This document shows positions 47,824-56,394 of a stretch of DNA of 64,000 bases, one piece after another. A program made the position numbers and the translations under genes. Origin of the DNA: Alkalihalobacillus sp. BA299 (GTDB taxonomy: Bacteria; Bacillota; Bacilli; Bacillales; Bacillaceae_F). How positions within the stretch are numbered: position 1 is the first letter of the stretch; every line of letters starts with the position of its first letter. Below the pieces are notes generated by a model that saw only the letters and a program-made list of their open reading frames with translations, was not told where the DNA came from and ran no database searches. The stretch is taken from NCBI RefSeq assembly GCF_017745675.1, contig NZ_JAFLJM010000008.1, positions 62,001 to 126,000 on the forward strand, in the 5' to 3' direction.

Positions 47824-49503
47824 TTATAATTTTTTCGGTTTAAATGCCGAAGCTGCTCCCGGAGGTCCTGCAAATGGCTTAGCCATTGGCCCAACCGCAT
47901 TCATATCTACAACGATCATCGTCGTTTCATTTCGTTTCGTTGCTGCTTCTATTTCAGTTGCAAATTCTTGTGGTGAACTGATTTTTACCGAATAAGCTCC
48001 CATGGATTGGCCTAACAAAGCAAAGTCTGGGCTTAATAAATCAACAGCAACCTGTCTACCGTAAGCTGCATCTTGGATATTCCTTAAAACTCCGTAGCCA
48101 CCATCATCAAATAGAACAATAATTAATGGAAGCTTTTCTTGAACAGCAGTTGAAAGTTCTCCAACGTTTACCATAAACCCGCCATCACCTGCGATTAATA
48201 CAACTTGACGATCACGGTTCGCAATCTGAGCTCCAATTGCTGTTGGTAGACCTTGCCCAATACCGCCACCTGAAGCGTGAATTGAATTTCTTGGTGCTGA
48301 AATCTCAAGTAACCGACTTCCCCACACATTGGCTGGAACGGTTACGTCTCTCACATAAATTGTTTCACGAGGTAAGCTTTCTCTCATACTATCTAAAATT
48401 TGTTCATATGGCCCCAGTGTGCTTCGTAAATGGTCACGAAGTTTATTTCGTAATGCTTTTATTTCTTCTACATACGATTCTTTACTTGGCAACTCACCAA
48501 TTTGAGTATTTAAACGATTGATCACTTGTTTTGCATCGCCGACTATGCCATAAGAAACAGGATAATTACGATTCATCGCATCATAGTCGCCATCAATAGC
48601 GATATGGTTTTCTGGAGCTGTTATTTTCCAGTTCGATGTTTCGTTGCTTCTAAAGCGAACGCCGATACTAATTAATAAATCCGCATCCGCCATTAAGTTT
48701 CTCGTATCTTCATAAGCTGCAAAATGACCAATACATTGATCATGATCTTCTGGAATAATTCCTTTTCCTGACTGACTTGTAATGACAGCAGCTCCTAAGT
48801 TTTCAGCGAGTGTTAAAACTTCTTCAGAAGCATTGGCAGAAATTGCTCCGCCGCCAACCCAAAGAACTGGGCGCTTAGCTTTTGTTATCGAAGCAATCAC
48901 TTCTTCAGGTATTGAAACAACCGGCTTTACTGCTTCACTATTATTTTGAAAATCTACGACATTACTTTTTTCAATAATTGCTGATTGATAATCAATTGGA
49001 ATTTGAACCGTAATCGGGCCTGATGGTACGGCGAATGCCTCTTTAATCGCTTTTCGAATGAAGAAAGAAGTTTGTTCAGGGTTCCGTAATTGATACGCTT
49101 TTTTACTACAGCCTTCCATCATTGAAAGCTGATCTTTCATCTCATGAATATAGCCTTTTCCTGTACCGATATATTTAGATCCAACTTCACCGGTTAAATG
49201 TAAGATAGGTACACCCGCACTCCACGCTTCAACTAATGATCCTGCCGCATTACCAGCTCCTGTACCTGTACTTGTAATGACAACTCCTAATTTTCCTGTT
49301 GAGCGAGCATATCCATCTGCCATATTAACGGCACCACTTTCCCCTCGAGAACATACAAGATGAATACTACCCTCTCTTAAAATCGCATCGTAAATTGGCA
49401 TATTGTGAATACTTACGATTCCAAAAGCAACTTCAACCCCAGCTTGAACGAGTTCTTGAACAATGGCATCTGCCGTTGTAAATTCCATTCCATAGACAGC
49501 CAT
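47824..49503 (-). CDS. ThDP-dependent enzyme (benzoylformate decarboxylase / acetolactate synthase family)
   Basis: 559 aa, three-domain ThDP enzyme. Activating Glu in CSRGESGAVNMADGYAR, central domain (VLWVGGGAISANASEEVLTL) and the ThDP/Mg motif GDGGFMVNVGELSTAV...FDDGGYGVL. Most likely a 2-oxo acid decarboxylase giving an aldehyde to the next-door dehydrogenase, though carboligase or oxalyl-type activity cannot be excluded. GGGTGGG 6 nt before the ATG. It is placed in the middle of the aromatic operon, which is unusual for a classical meta-cleavage pathway. Confidence 0.87.
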   Translation of the reverse strand: MAVYGMEFTTADAIVQELVQAGVEVAFGIVSIHNMPIYDAILREGSIHLVCSRGESGAVNMADGYARSTGKLGVVITSTGTGAGNAAGSLVEAWSAGVPILHLTGEVGSKYIGTGKGYIHEMKDQLSMMEGCSKKAYQLRNPEQTSFFIRKAIKEAFAVPSGPITVQIPIDYQSAIIEKSNVVDFQNNSEAVKPVVSIPEEVIASITKAKRPVLWVGGGAISANASEEVLTLAENLGAAVITSQSGKGIIPEDHDQCIGHFAAYEDTRNLMADADLLISIGVRFRSNETSNWKITAPENHIAIDGDYDAMNRNYPVSYGIVGDAKQVINRLNTQIGELPSKESYVEEIKALRNKLRDHLRSTLGPYEQILDSMRESLPRETIYVRDVTVPANVWGSRLLEISAPRNSIHASGGGIGQGLPTAIGAQIANRDRQVVLIAGDGGFMVNVGELSTAVQEKLPLIIVLFDDGGYGVLRNIQDAAYGRQVAVDLLSPDFALLGQSMGAYSVKISSPQEFATEIEAATKRNETTMIVVDMNAVGPMAKPFAGPPGAASAFKPKKL

Positions 49504-49526
49504 ACATTACCCACCCTTTATTGTAG

Positions 49527-50318
49527 TTATAATGTTTTCCCTAACCCACCAGCTACTTCAATTGTCGTTCCTGAAATATAGCTGGCTCTTTCAGACGATA
49601 AAAAGAGAATGGCACTTGCCACTTCATCTGCTTCTCCAACGCGACCTAGTGGAATTTTTCGCTTTTGCGCTAAATCGTTATAATACTCTTCCACAGGAAC
49701 GTCCAGATTAGACTGTAATCTTCTTCTTTCCCATTGATCCGTTTTAATTAACCCTAAACTAACCGAGTTGACGAGAATATTATCTTTTGCAAATTCATGG
49801 GAAAGTGTTCGACTTAAATTGAGTAACCCAGCTCTTGTTGCAGCTGTTGCCACCATATGTGGTTCTGGCTCTTTTGAAAGAGTCGCGTTAATATTGACAA
49901 TTCTCCCACCATTTTTTTGCTTCAAATAAGGATAAACTGCTTTTACCGCATAAATAATCGCAAAATATTTTAGCTGAAATTGTTCTTCCCATTGTTCGTC
50001 TGTAATATCAAAGAAATGCCCCATAATACTTTTTCCTGCTGAGTTTACTAAAATATCAATGCCACCGAATGCTTGAGCCGTACCTTTGACGAATTCATCA
50101 ACATCAGCTTTTACCGTTACATCACATGTTTTTGCAAAAATTCGCTCACTCGGAGCGTACTCTAGTAAATAATTGACCGCTTGATCTAGTCTTGATTGAT
50201 CACGACCACAAATGGCAACATAAGCACTCTCTTCTAAAAAACGTTGAGCTGTTTTCAAACCAACTCCTGAAGATCCGCCCATAATGACAGCCACTTTTGA
50301 ATTTAACCCTAAATCCAT
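49527..50318 (-). CDS. SDR-family protein with non-canonical active site
   Basis: 263 aa. NAD-binding motif present (MGGSSGVGLKTAQRF, then NSAGKS), but in the segment INATLSKEPEPHMVATAATR the usual catalytic Tyr and Lys (YxxxK) are read as Thr and Arg. The C-terminus is normal (SYISGTTIEVAGGLGKTL). It may therefore use another mechanism, reduce an activated substrate, or act without redox chemistry. Located between the extradiol dioxygenase and the ThDP enzyme, same strand, with TGGAGG before the ATG. Confidence 0.82.
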   Translation of the reverse strand: MDLGLNSKVAVIMGGSSGVGLKTAQRFLEESAYVAICGRDQSRLDQAVNYLLEYAPSERIFAKTCDVTVKADVDEFVKGTAQAFGGIDILVNSAGKSIMGHFFDITDEQWEEQFQLKYFAIIYAVKAVYPYLKQKNGGRIVNINATLSKEPEPHMVATAATRAGLLNLSRTLSHEFAKDNILVNSVSLGLIKTDQWERRRLQSNLDVPVEEYYNDLAQKRKIPLGRVGEADEVASAILFLSSERASYISGTTIEVAGGLGKTL

Positions 50319-50335
50319 AAAATTACCTCCATTTA

Positions 50336-51256
50336 TTAATGAACGTTTCTTTCTGCCTTAAACCAGCCTTCATCAGGAACGCCACCCATTGCTTTCCGCG
50401 CTTCAGGTGTTGGTGGTCCAGCAATTCCCCATTGGTCCATCAGGTGAGGAACCCGTTTCCATACATGCGCTCTCCAAGTTGTTTCATCTTCAATAGTCGC
50501 TAAGTAGCATGTATATTCCATAACGAACCCACCTGGATCTTGAAAGTAACAGAAAATATTATCGCCAGGGCCGTGTCTTCCTGGTCCCCACAATTCTTTA
50601 TATCCGTTATTTCGGATTTGGGCGATTCCTCGCATAACTTCATTTACACCATCCACTTCATACGCAATGTGGTTGACCGCACTGTGACCTTCCTTGTTAA
50701 AGGCAATACAGTGATGATTGGTATTGCAGCGGATGAAACACATTTGATGTTCGCTCCAATCCGAAATCTTAAATCCCAATACACGAGTATAAAACTCTAC
50801 AGCATCATCAAGATTGGCCGTATTGAGTACAACATGGTTTAAGAGCATTGGGTTTGTAGCCACTTTTTGTTTCCAATGGTTTGTATGAATCTCAACCCAT
50901 GCCGATAATTCAATACAGCGGTTTTCCGGATCAACGAATCTGAAGCCATACCCTCCACCTTGTTCATCTAAATAACCGGGCTCAGATACAATTGGGCAAC
51001 CTTCTTTTTTAATTTTTTCATATGCTTGATCAACTGCAAATTTATCAACAAGCCCAAAGGCTAAATGGTGAAGTCCTTTTTTATCACCAGCTTTTAAATG
51101 CAAGATATGATGTTCTGGACCTGAGCCACGAAAATAGATATTTTCGTTATCTTCATAAACTTTATCTAGTCCCCATATTTCTTGATAAAAGTCAGCTTGC
51201 TCTTTTATATTTGGGGTAATTAAACTAATATGTCTTAAATGAGTAATCCCTAGCAA
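50336..51256 (-). CDS. Extradiol ring-cleavage dioxygenase (type I, VOC)
   Basis: 306 aa with two VOC modules, typical for 2,3-dihydroxybiphenyl/catechol 2,3-dioxygenases. Iron ligand candidates: His in LLNHVVLNT, His in AVNHIAYEV and Glu in GGFVMEYTCYLA. Predicted to open a catechol made by the oxygenase and dihydrodiol dehydrogenase beside the hydroxyl pair. The C-terminal extension (HLMDQWGIAGPPTPEARKAM) recalls this dioxygenase group. The start is TTG at 51256, 8 nt after GAGAGGGG. Confidence 0.87.
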   Translation of the reverse strand: MLGITHLRHISLITPNIKEQADFYQEIWGLDKVYEDNENIYFRGSGPEHHILHLKAGDKKGLHHLAFGLVDKFAVDQAYEKIKKEGCPIVSEPGYLDEQGGGYGFRFVDPENRCIELSAWVEIHTNHWKQKVATNPMLLNHVVLNTANLDDAVEFYTRVLGFKISDWSEHQMCFIRCNTNHHCIAFNKEGHSAVNHIAYEVDGVNEVMRGIAQIRNNGYKELWGPGRHGPGDNIFCYFQDPGGFVMEYTCYLATIEDETTWRAHVWKRVPHLMDQWGIAGPPTPEARKAMGGVPDEGWFKAERNVH

Positions 51257-51344
51257 TTGAAAAACCCCTCTCTCCTCATTTTTTGTATCTTATACGAATA
51301 TGGAGACCTTATTAGATCTCCATATTCGTTCGATTTTCTTTTCC

Positions 51345-51884
51345 TTATTTATTATCAGCTTGCTGTATAATTGCATCTCTTTCTTTTGCACGCTTCAAAC
51401 GCATTTCTTCTAAAGGTGTTCCTTCTGGATAAGTTGGTAATTGTGGTTTAGGTGCTCCTAGCATAACAAGCATCATCGCATCTTCATCCCCGTCGTTACG
51501 AATGCCACGATAGTATCCTGGAGGGCAACTAATGCAATCTCTTTCGTTCAATTTGATTTCGTAGTCATTTCCTTCATGTTGAAGAAGGGCTGTTAACTTT
51601 CCTTTAAGAACAAAGAATACTTCTTCAACATCTGAGTGAAGGTGTAGCGGTCCGATACAACCTGCTGGCAAAACCATTGTACTTAATGTAAAGTTTTCAG
51701 CTTCAATGACATTGGCATCTTTATTTGCAGTTGCACCGCGGCCAATATAACGCATTTGCGCTCTTTTATAGCGCGGATCAATTTCTTCTTGGAATGATAA
51801 TACTCCCCAATCTAGTTTGCGATCTTCTAATCTAGCTACATATTTTTTTTCAAATTCCTCAATTGAAAATTGTTGTTCTGACAT
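51345..51884 (-). CDS. Cupin-domain protein
   Basis: 179 aa. One conserved cupin: GPLHLHSDVEEVFFVLKGKL fits G(X)5HXH(X)3-4E(X)6G for a metal site, with the second motif near CPPGYYRGIRNDGDE. Long N-terminal extension (about 60 residues) and a charged C-terminal helix. It may be a dioxygenase, isomerase or decarboxylase acting on a ring-derived acid; no specific assignment. It heads the ten-gene aromatic operon with AGGAGG before the ATG and a SigA promoter with a perfect 20-bp palindrome. Confidence 0.8.
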   Translation of the reverse strand: MSEQQFSIEEFEKKYVARLEDRKLDWGVLSFQEEIDPRYKRAQMRYIGRGATANKDANVIEAENFTLSTMVLPAGCIGPLHLHSDVEEVFFVLKGKLTALLQHEGNDYEIKLNERDCISCPPGYYRGIRNDGDEDAMMLVMLGAPKPQLPTYPEGTPLEEMRLKRAKERDAIIQQADNK

Positions 51885-51909
51885 ATAAAATTCCTCCTAA
51901 AATTATTTT

Positions 51910-51977
51910 GTGTTTTATATATAAAACACTGTTTTTTATTATATACATATTGTATTAAAGCTAAAAATAGATGTCAA
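51910..51977 (-). promoter_or_regulatory. Promoter and operator of the aromatic operon
   Basis: Minus strand TTGACA (51972-51977), 17 bp, TACAAT (51949-51954). Just downstream lies GTGTTTTATATATAAAACAC (51910-51929), a perfect 20-bp palindrome. The stretch from the palindrome to the -10 (51910-51954) is almost the same as at 57561-57603 before the importer operon. Probable target of the IclR regulator encoded next door. Confidence 0.75.
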
Positions 51978-52122
51978 TAAACATTGTTCGAATTGTTCGA
52001 ATTTTTTACAATGTTTTATTTAGCCTAATTGTTTTATTTATACTTTTCACATGTGTTTAATCGGAATTATGCATATGTTTATGCTATACAATAAGAAAGA
52101 TTTGATTCAATGAATGGGAGTA

Positions 52123-52161
52123 TAGGTCCAATGGGTTGATTCTTTTAACCATTGGACTTCT
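52123..52161 (-). terminator. Terminator of the iclR-type gene
   Basis: GTCCAATGGGTT / TAACCATTGGAC stem with an 11-nt loop, 10 bp past the regulator stop codon. Confidence 0.7.
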
Positions 52162-52170
52162 TTACCCACT

Positions 52171-52959
52171 TTAATTAAAAATATTAACACTGTAACTAAT
52201 TGTCGATGAAATATCCTTTGCACATCTACATACTTTTGTAATGACGTCTCCGATGACTTCTTCATTTAAAGACTGAATTGGCGCTGCTACATTCACAGAA
52301 GCTACCACACCATCATGATTAAAAATAGGAGCTGCTACTGAGCGAATATTAGATTCAAACTCACCATCACTTATGGCATAACCCTTCATTTTAATTTCTT
52401 CTAACTCTTTCCTAAATTCTGTAAGCGTTATTTTCGTACGCTCTGTAAATTGTTTTAAATTAATACGCTCTAATTTTTCGTTTAACTTATCCTCAGATAA
52501 ATAAGCTAATAAGCATTTCCCCATCGCTGTCGCATGGGCTGGCAAACTTGATCCGACATTGATTGTAACCGTCGTTACCCCCATTGTTGGCATTCTTCCA
52601 ATATAGACAACTTCAAAGTTTTCTAATATCCCTAGGTGAGATGAAAAACCCGTTTCATCTCGTAATTGTTCCATAAATTTTCTTGATAATTCAGGGAGTT
52701 GCAATGTATTCATATACGAAAAACCTAGTTCTAATACTTTTGGTGTTAAACTATATCTTTTTGTGACTTCATCTTGATGTAAATACCCTAAATCTTGTAA
52801 CGTATAAAGTAATCGGTATGGTACCGTACGACTTACCCCTAAATACCCTGAAATTTCAGCTAACGAAAGCGTTGGTTGTTCTGGACTAAACATTTTTAAG
52901 ATCTCCAGACCCCTTACTAATGAGTTCGAAAGGTATTTACTTTTATCTTCCTTTGCCAT
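52171..52959 (-). CDS. IclR family transcriptional regulator
   Basis: 262 aa. N-terminal winged helix (LVRGLEILKMFS, LSLAEISGYLGVSRTVPYRLLYTL, about 15-75) and a C-terminal IclR effector domain (LPAHATAMGKCLLAYLSEDKL, FTERTKITLTEFRKELEEIKMKGYAISDGEFE). It lies between two operons for aromatic degradation and import and is transcribed on its own. IclR proteins often govern aromatic and organic-acid pathways; palindromes at 51910 and 57561 are the likely sites. Activator or repressor role cannot be settled, though operator placement past the -10 suggests repression. Confidence 0.92.
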   Translation of the reverse strand: MAKEDKSKYLSNSLVRGLEILKMFSPEQPTLSLAEISGYLGVSRTVPYRLLYTLQDLGYLHQDEVTKRYSLTPKVLELGFSYMNTLQLPELSRKFMEQLRDETGFSSHLGILENFEVVYIGRMPTMGVTTVTINVGSSLPAHATAMGKCLLAYLSEDKLNEKLERINLKQFTERTKITLTEFRKELEEIKMKGYAISDGEFESNIRSVAAPIFNHDGVVASVNVAAPIQSLNEEVIGDVITKVCRCAKDISSTISYSVNIFN

Positions 52960-53126
52960 GAGCGATCCCCTCCATTTTTAAGCTATTTCTATTATATTAA
53001 ACAAGTTGATATTATTCCTATTATATGAAAGCTTATGCTATTTTCCATTATTATATATATAGTGCGTGTGCTTTTACAGTATATATAGGAGGAAAGGGTT
53101 TAAAAGACTCTCCATACAAGGAAGAA

Positions 53127-53927
53127 TTATATGACTTTAATTTCCTTTACATAAGTAAAAATGATCTCATTAAAGCTTTCTGGGTCTTCTTGATAACAGA
53201 GATGGCCTGTCTTAGGAATAATATACATGGTAGAGTAAGAAAGTTGTTCATGGAAAAACTGTGATTCACTTACAGGAGTAACGCGATCTAGTTCCCCACA
53301 TATGATTAACGTTCGAACTGCAATGTTTTTTAGCGCATTCATTGGATTAAAATGATATAGACAATTTGCGACGGAACGATATCCAGATGGACGAATTTGT
53401 GCCATAATTTCTTCAGCTTCTTTCTTTACTTCTTCAGAAGCATACGGCGAAAGCAAATTCGGAACACGCAGCTTCGCTATTTCTTTCGGATTGAGATTGT
53501 CAATCATATAATAGCGATCGTCCCGCCTCTTCTTGTTTTCTTCTTCTGTTAATGCAAAGCCACCGCGTGTTGAGCTTGCTAATATTAATCCTTTTACTTT
53601 TTCAGGGTATTTGGCACAAAACTCTACAGAAATTCCACTTCCCATTGAATGTCCCAATAAAAAAACGGTTTCATACGAAAGGGCATCAATAAATTGCTTT
53701 AGTACATCAGCAAATTCAATAAACGACTGGAATTCTACTTTTTGATCAGAGCTTTTCCCGTAACCTGGCGCATCCCAAGCAATAACTGTGAAATGCTCTT
53801 TTAATGATTCCACTTGATTTTTCCATGAGCGGGAATTGTTACCTAAACCATGTAATAATACTAATGGTTCCCCTTGACCCTCAATGACATAATGAATTTG
53901 GAAATCTCCTGCCTGAACAAATGGCAT
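53127..53927 (-). CDS. Alpha/beta hydrolase (MhpC/BphD-like, possible meta-cleavage product hydrolase)
   Basis: 266 aa. HGLGNN oxyanion loop, nucleophile Ser in LLGHSMGSGIS, Asp in GELDRVTP and His in KTGHLCYQEDP: a full Ser-Asp-His triad. Size and sequence style match C-C hydrolases that split ring-opened 2-hydroxy-6-oxo-dienoates. It is the last gene of the importer operon, 23 bp after the second permease, which ties it to uptake of the substrate; an esterase or lactonase that opens an imported ester is an equal alternative. Confidence 0.85.
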   Translation of the reverse strand: MPFVQAGDFQIHYVIEGQGEPLVLLHGLGNNSRSWKNQVESLKEHFTVIAWDAPGYGKSSDQKVEFQSFIEFADVLKQFIDALSYETVFLLGHSMGSGISVEFCAKYPEKVKGLILASSTRGGFALTEEENKKRRDDRYYMIDNLNPKEIAKLRVPNLLSPYASEEVKKEAEEIMAQIRPSGYRSVANCLYHFNPMNALKNIAVRTLIICGELDRVTPVSESQFFHEQLSYSTMYIIPKTGHLCYQEDPESFNEIIFTYVKEIKVI

Positions 53928-53950
53928 TTGTTTACCTCCCTAAAGAACAA

Positions 53951-54703
53951 TTACTTCCAAAAAATAAATCTATTTTGTACAAGATCTAAACAAGTACTTA
54001 ATAAATAACCGACAACACCAATTAATAATACCATCGCTAATACCGTCTCTTGTACGAGTGAAGATGATAAATAAACTAATAAATACCCCATTCCCTCAGT
54101 TGAGCTAATCATTTCTGTTAAAATCGCAATAATTAATGCTAAGGGAACAGCCATTCGGAGGCCTGTAAAAATTGCAGGGGTTGTTGCTGGTAATAATACT
54201 TTCCAAAACATTTTTCGATCGTTAGCTCCCATATTTTGTGAAGCCCAAATATATAAATGGTTAACACGTAAAGCCCCATAATACGTACTAATTACAATAG
54301 GAAATAAACATTCTAACGTAATTAATAAAATCTTCGAACCTGAACCTATACCAAGAATAAATACTAAAATAGGATAGAGCGCAACCCTCGGGATTGGATA
54401 ACCAATTGAAAGCATTGGCTGTATTAATGTGTTAAACACATTATAGCGGCTCATCATTAACCCGATTGGAACTCCTATAACGGCTGCTAGTGTAAAGCCG
54501 ACGATTACACGATACATCGTTACAGATAAATTATCCCAAAACATACTAGAAGTTGCGATATCAAAAGATACTCCTGCTACTGTGAAGAAAGAAGGAAATA
54601 ACCTTTCCGGAAACACACCCGTAATTGCAATAATTTCCCACAAAATAAAAAGAATAAATATCGACTGATACTTTATTATTTTATTCAATATTTTTTTTAC
54701 CAT
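53951..54703 (-). CDS. ABC transporter permease (SsuC/TauC family), 2
   Basis: 250 aa with about six membrane helices and the BPD_transp EAA-like loop (YIWASQNMGANDRKMFWKVLLPATTPAIFTGLRMA). Second permease of an importer of the nitrate/sulfonate/taurine class. GGGGTG 5 nt before the ATG. Paired with a similar, not identical, permease just upstream, so the channel is probably a heterodimer. Confidence 0.9.
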   Translation of the reverse strand: MVKKILNKIIKYQSIFILFILWEIIAITGVFPERLFPSFFTVAGVSFDIATSSMFWDNLSVTMYRVIVGFTLAAVIGVPIGLMMSRYNVFNTLIQPMLSIGYPIPRVALYPILVFILGIGSGSKILLITLECLFPIVISTYYGALRVNHLYIWASQNMGANDRKMFWKVLLPATTPAIFTGLRMAVPLALIIAILTEMISSTEGMGYLLVYLSSSLVQETVLAMVLLIGVVGYLLSTCLDLVQNRFIFWK

Positions 54704-54752
54704 GTTTTCACCCCGTTACGTTTGGCACTTTGCTAAAAATTAGACTAGGCAA

Positions 54753-55514
54753 CTATGCTCGCTTTATATCCCACCATAATACTTTGCTACGAATTTTTAA
54801 TAAAATCCGATCAAAAATGAAACCTAAAGTCCCGATAAATGCAACTGCAGCAAACATAATATCCGTTCTTCCTACAAGATCAGCATTTAATATTAAAAAT
54901 CCGAGTCCAGACCCATTAGATGCACCAATGATTTCAGATGAAAACATCATGACAAACGTTAACCCTAAAGAAATTCTTAATCCATCGAATATTTTAGGCA
55001 GAGTACCTGGAAAAACAACTTTATATAGGAGTTGAATCTGAGATGCTCCCATATTTTCTCCAGCCCATAAATGAACTTGTTTAATAGAGCGAACACCGTC
55101 TCTAGTTGCTACAAAACTAGGAAAAAATGCCGTTAAAAAGATAATTAAAATTCGCGTGGTGTCTGTCATCCCAAACCAAACCATAAGAATAGGTAATAAT
55201 GCTACCTTTGGAATAGGATTTATTGCGTTTATTATAGGATCAAAAAAATTACCTATTCTTTTATAGTAACCTGCTAAAATACCAAAGCCTACTCCGATCA
55301 CTACAACTACAATAAAGCCTAGTAAAGAGCGATAAAGACTTGCTTCCATATGGGCAAATATCTCTCCACTACTTACCAATTGCCACATTGCTGTTAAAAT
55401 AGTGGATGGACTTGAAAGATAGGTTGGGATCCACTGAACAAGTGCTAATCCCTCCCAGATCAACATCAACACAATAATTTCTATAGCGGCAATTTTTTTG
55501 AAATTCTTATCCAT
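54753..55514 (-). CDS. ABC transporter permease (SsuC/TauC family), 1
   Basis: 253 aa, about six membrane helices, EAA-like loop HLWAGENMGASQIQLLYKVVFPGTLPKIFDGLRIS. The start at 55514 is preferred: GGAGG stands 6 nt upstream and it overlaps the ATPase gene by 8 bp; the longer frame to 55601 would lie deep inside the ATPase gene. Membrane subunit of the importer for the likely aromatic substrate. Confidence 0.9.
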   Translation of the reverse strand: MDKNFKKIAAIEIIVLMLIWEGLALVQWIPTYLSSPSTILTAMWQLVSSGEIFAHMEASLYRSLLGFIVVVVIGVGFGILAGYYKRIGNFFDPIINAINPIPKVALLPILMVWFGMTDTTRILIIFLTAFFPSFVATRDGVRSIKQVHLWAGENMGASQIQLLYKVVFPGTLPKIFDGLRISLGLTFVMMFSSEIIGASNGSGLGFLILNADLVGRTDIMFAAVAFIGTLGFIFDRILLKIRSKVLWWDIKRA

Positions 55515-56316
55515 TGACAACCTCCGGAGTGCTTGTAACTGGTTTATGGTGTTCTTCGTGCAAGAGATCCCAAATATGATTGCGGTAGTCTCTAAATTCA
55601 CTAGACTTATATAAACTTAAATCACGTGGTCTTTCAAATTTAATATCAATAATTTCTGATATTGTTGCTGGTCTACCAGAAAAGACAACAACTTGGTCAC
55701 TTAAAAAGACAGCTTCTTCAATATCATGTGTAACAAATAAGACACTTTTTTGTGATTCACTCCAGATTCGTTGTAATTCGACTTGCATCTCTTCTCTCGT
55801 TTGTGCATCTAATGCTCCAAATGGTTCATCCATTAGTAATACATCTGGATTAAACGCGAGTACTCTTGCTAGCGATACTCTTTGTCTCATTCCACCTGAT
55901 AATTGAGAAGGTAAATGATTTCTAAAATCCCATAAACGAACGAGCTTCAAGAATTTTTCAACAATTTCAATTCGTTTGTCCTTTGAAACTCCTTGAACAT
56001 CTAATCCCCACGCGACATTATCAAATACATTTTTCCATGGGAAAAGTGCAGACTCTTGAAACATCATCCCCCGGTCTGGACCTGGCTTTTCAACCTCCTT
56101 CCCCCTAATTCTTACGGTTCCAGAGGTTTTTGGAATAAAGCCACCGACAATGTGTAAAAAAGTACTTTTCCCACAGCCACTAGGACCTACAATACTTACA
56201 AATTTTCCTTCAGGTATTTCCAAACTAATATCTTGGATAGCAAGAACCTCTTCTTTACTAGAAGAATAAACTTTTCTTAAATTTTCAATCTGCATCGCAG
56301 GAATTTTGTTTTTCAT
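55507..56316 (-). CDS. ABC transporter ATP-binding protein (SsuB/TauB family)
   Basis: 269 aa. Walker A GPSGCGKST, Q-loop MMFQESALFPW, signature LSGGMRQRV, Walker B VLLMDEPFGALD, and H-loop VTHDIEEAVFLSD. Energises uptake through the two permeases. The start at 56316 follows AAGGAGG by 8 nt; the longer frame has no site. Closely follows the solute-binding protein gene. Confidence 0.94.
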   Translation of the reverse strand: MKNKIPAMQIENLRKVYSSSKEEVLAIQDISLEIPEGKFVSIVGPSGCGKSTFLHIVGGFIPKTSGTVRIRGKEVEKPGPDRGMMFQESALFPWKNVFDNVAWGLDVQGVSKDKRIEIVEKFLKLVRLWDFRNHLPSQLSGGMRQRVSLARVLAFNPDVLLMDEPFGALDAQTREEMQVELQRIWSESQKSVLFVTHDIEEAVFLSDQVVVFSGRPATISEIIDIKFERPRDLSLYKSSEFRDYRNHIWDLLHEEHHKPVTSTPEVVNG

Positions 56317-56394
56317 CGTAGCTTCCTCCTTGAAAGAGTGTTTCATTTTTTTGTGAGGAAAAAAAGTAATTACTTTCTTCCTCACAAAAAACAA

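Noticed and set aside
53025..53264. 79-codon plus-strand frame between the iclR-type gene and the hydrolase
   Set aside because: Half of it lies antisense in the hydrolase gene; an AGGAGG-like stretch occurs inside it but the product is not recognisable.
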